Source: Gemmatimonadales bacterium UBA7835
GTDB taxonomy: Bacteria > Gemmatimonadota > Gemmatimonadetes > Longimicrobiales > Gaopeijiaceae
Assembly (NCBI GenBank): GCA_002500925.1
Contig: DLTN01000053.1
Location: 25,534-39,308, forward strand
Direction: 5' to 3'
DNA: 13,775 nt
The notes under the pieces: generated by a model
The model's database searches: none
What the model was told of the DNA's origin: nothing
Seen by the model: only the letters and a program-made list of their open reading frames with translations
In this document: positions 13,239 to 13,775 of the stretch, in pieces
Numbering within the stretch: position 1 is the stretch's first letter
Layout: each line of letters opens with the position of its first letter
Position numbers and translations under genes: made by a program

Positions 13239-13775
13239 TAATAAAAATCTCACTCCCAGAGCCGAAGATTTCTCCACTTGGTACAACGAGGTGGTCCAGC
13301 GCGCAGAGCTGGCCGACTACTCACCAGTGCGAGGTAGTATGGTGATAAGGCCCTGGGGCTATGGCATATGGGAAAATATGCAGCGCGCTCTGGATGAAAT
13401 GTTCAAAGAGACCGGGCACGAGAATGCTTACTTCCCTCTCCTGATCCCGTTGTCCTTTATCGAGAAGGAGAAAGAACATATTGAGGGCTTTGCCCCAGAA
13501 CTTGCTGTCGTAACAAAGGCTGGTGGAAAGGAACTGGACGAACCTTACGTGATCAGGCCCACTTCTGAGACCATCATCTACTCTATGTATGCGAAGTGGG
13601 TACAGAGTTACAGGGATCTGCCGATACTGATGAACCAGTGGGCAAACGTCATGCGCTGGGAAATGAGGACACGACTCTTCTTACGAACGGCCGAATTTCT
13701 CTGGCAGGAGGGGCATACAGCTCATGCGACTGCCGAGGAGGCTGAAGAGGAGACTCTAATGATCCTTGATATATA
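13231..13775 (+). CDS. proS: Prolyl-tRNA synthetase, archaeal/eukaryotic-like type (3' end cut by window)
   Basis: A class II synthetase that charges tRNA-Pro. Only the first 181 complete codons are present and the frame is open to the window edge. The N-terminus (TPRAEDFSTWYNEVV, then ELADYSPVRGSMVIRPWGY) and the catalytic stretch (VIRPTSETIIYSMYAKW, then LPILMNQWANVMRWE, RTAEFLWQEGHTAHAT) are those of the shorter T-type enzymes found in archaea, eukaryotes and some bacteria such as Thermus. In the common bacterial type the N-terminus differs and a large editing domain is inserted between motifs 2 and 3. Motif 2 includes the RWE segment; the insertion point is beyond or near the cut, so absence of the editing domain is inferred. 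ATG 13231 overlaps the preceding gene by 8 bases and gives the expected family start. Confidence 0.95.
   Translation, partial: MADNKNLTPRAEDFSTWYNEVVQRAELADYSPVRGSMVIRPWGYGIWENMQRALDEMFKETGHENAYFPLLIPLSFIEKEKEHIEGFAPELAVVTKAGGKELDEPYVIRPTSETIIYSMYAKWVQSYRDLPILMNQWANVMRWEMRTRLFLRTAEFLWQEGHTAHATAEEAEEETLMILDI

Noticed and set aside
1..13775. Mobile element, prophage, CRISPR or defence island
   Set aside because: No transposase, integrase, direct-repeat array, tRNA junction or foreign-looking gene block was seen; the genes are continuous core functions.

Overview
This is a dense, co-directional stretch of bacterial core genome. All 14 protein-coding genes lie on the + strand, gaps are tiny, and many stops overlap the next start. 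GC content looks moderate, a little over half by eye. There are no mobile elements, tRNA or rRNA genes, CRISPR arrays, phage genes or defence genes. I found no previously undescribed gene system; the most unexplained item is a structured RNA-like element between pnp and the M16 peptidase gene.

Layout: 1-681 is the 3' end of pnp (polynucleotide phosphorylase; KH and S1 domains). Two back-to-back stem-loops follow (701-787). Next come an M16 zinc peptidase (828-2048), L-alanine dehydrogenase (ald, 2109-3239) and dUTPase (dut, 3239-3682). A gap of about 80-140 bases leads into a complete cell-elongation cluster: mreB (about 3821-4867), mreC (4879-5730), mreD (5727-6215), PBP2/mrdA (6212-8134) and rodA (8131-9369). 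This is followed by accD (9399-10247), folC (10235-11560), hisS (11596-12885), a small two-helix membrane protein of unknown function (12882-13238), and the 5' part of proS (13231 to the window edge), which is of the archaeal/eukaryotic-like type.

How the genes work together: MreB filaments, MreC, MreD, the transpeptidase PBP2 and the SEDS glycosyltransferase RodA form the Rod complex (elongasome) that builds side-wall peptidoglycan, so the organism is probably rod-shaped or derived from a rod. accD and folC supply fatty-acid precursor and folates. dut keeps uracil out of DNA, pnp handles RNA turnover, and hisS and proS charge tRNAs. These are housekeeping, growth-linked functions, and the overlapping starts suggest translational coupling.

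Organism: the gene order pnp - M16 - ald - dut - mreBCD - mrdA - rodA - accD - folC - hisS - proS, together with the T-type ProRS, reminds me most of Gemmatimonadota or a relative. That is inference from memory of gene order and protein style, not a database result. Start codons are often TTG or GTG (mreB, mreC, folC and hisS probably TTG; mreD and mrdA GTG).
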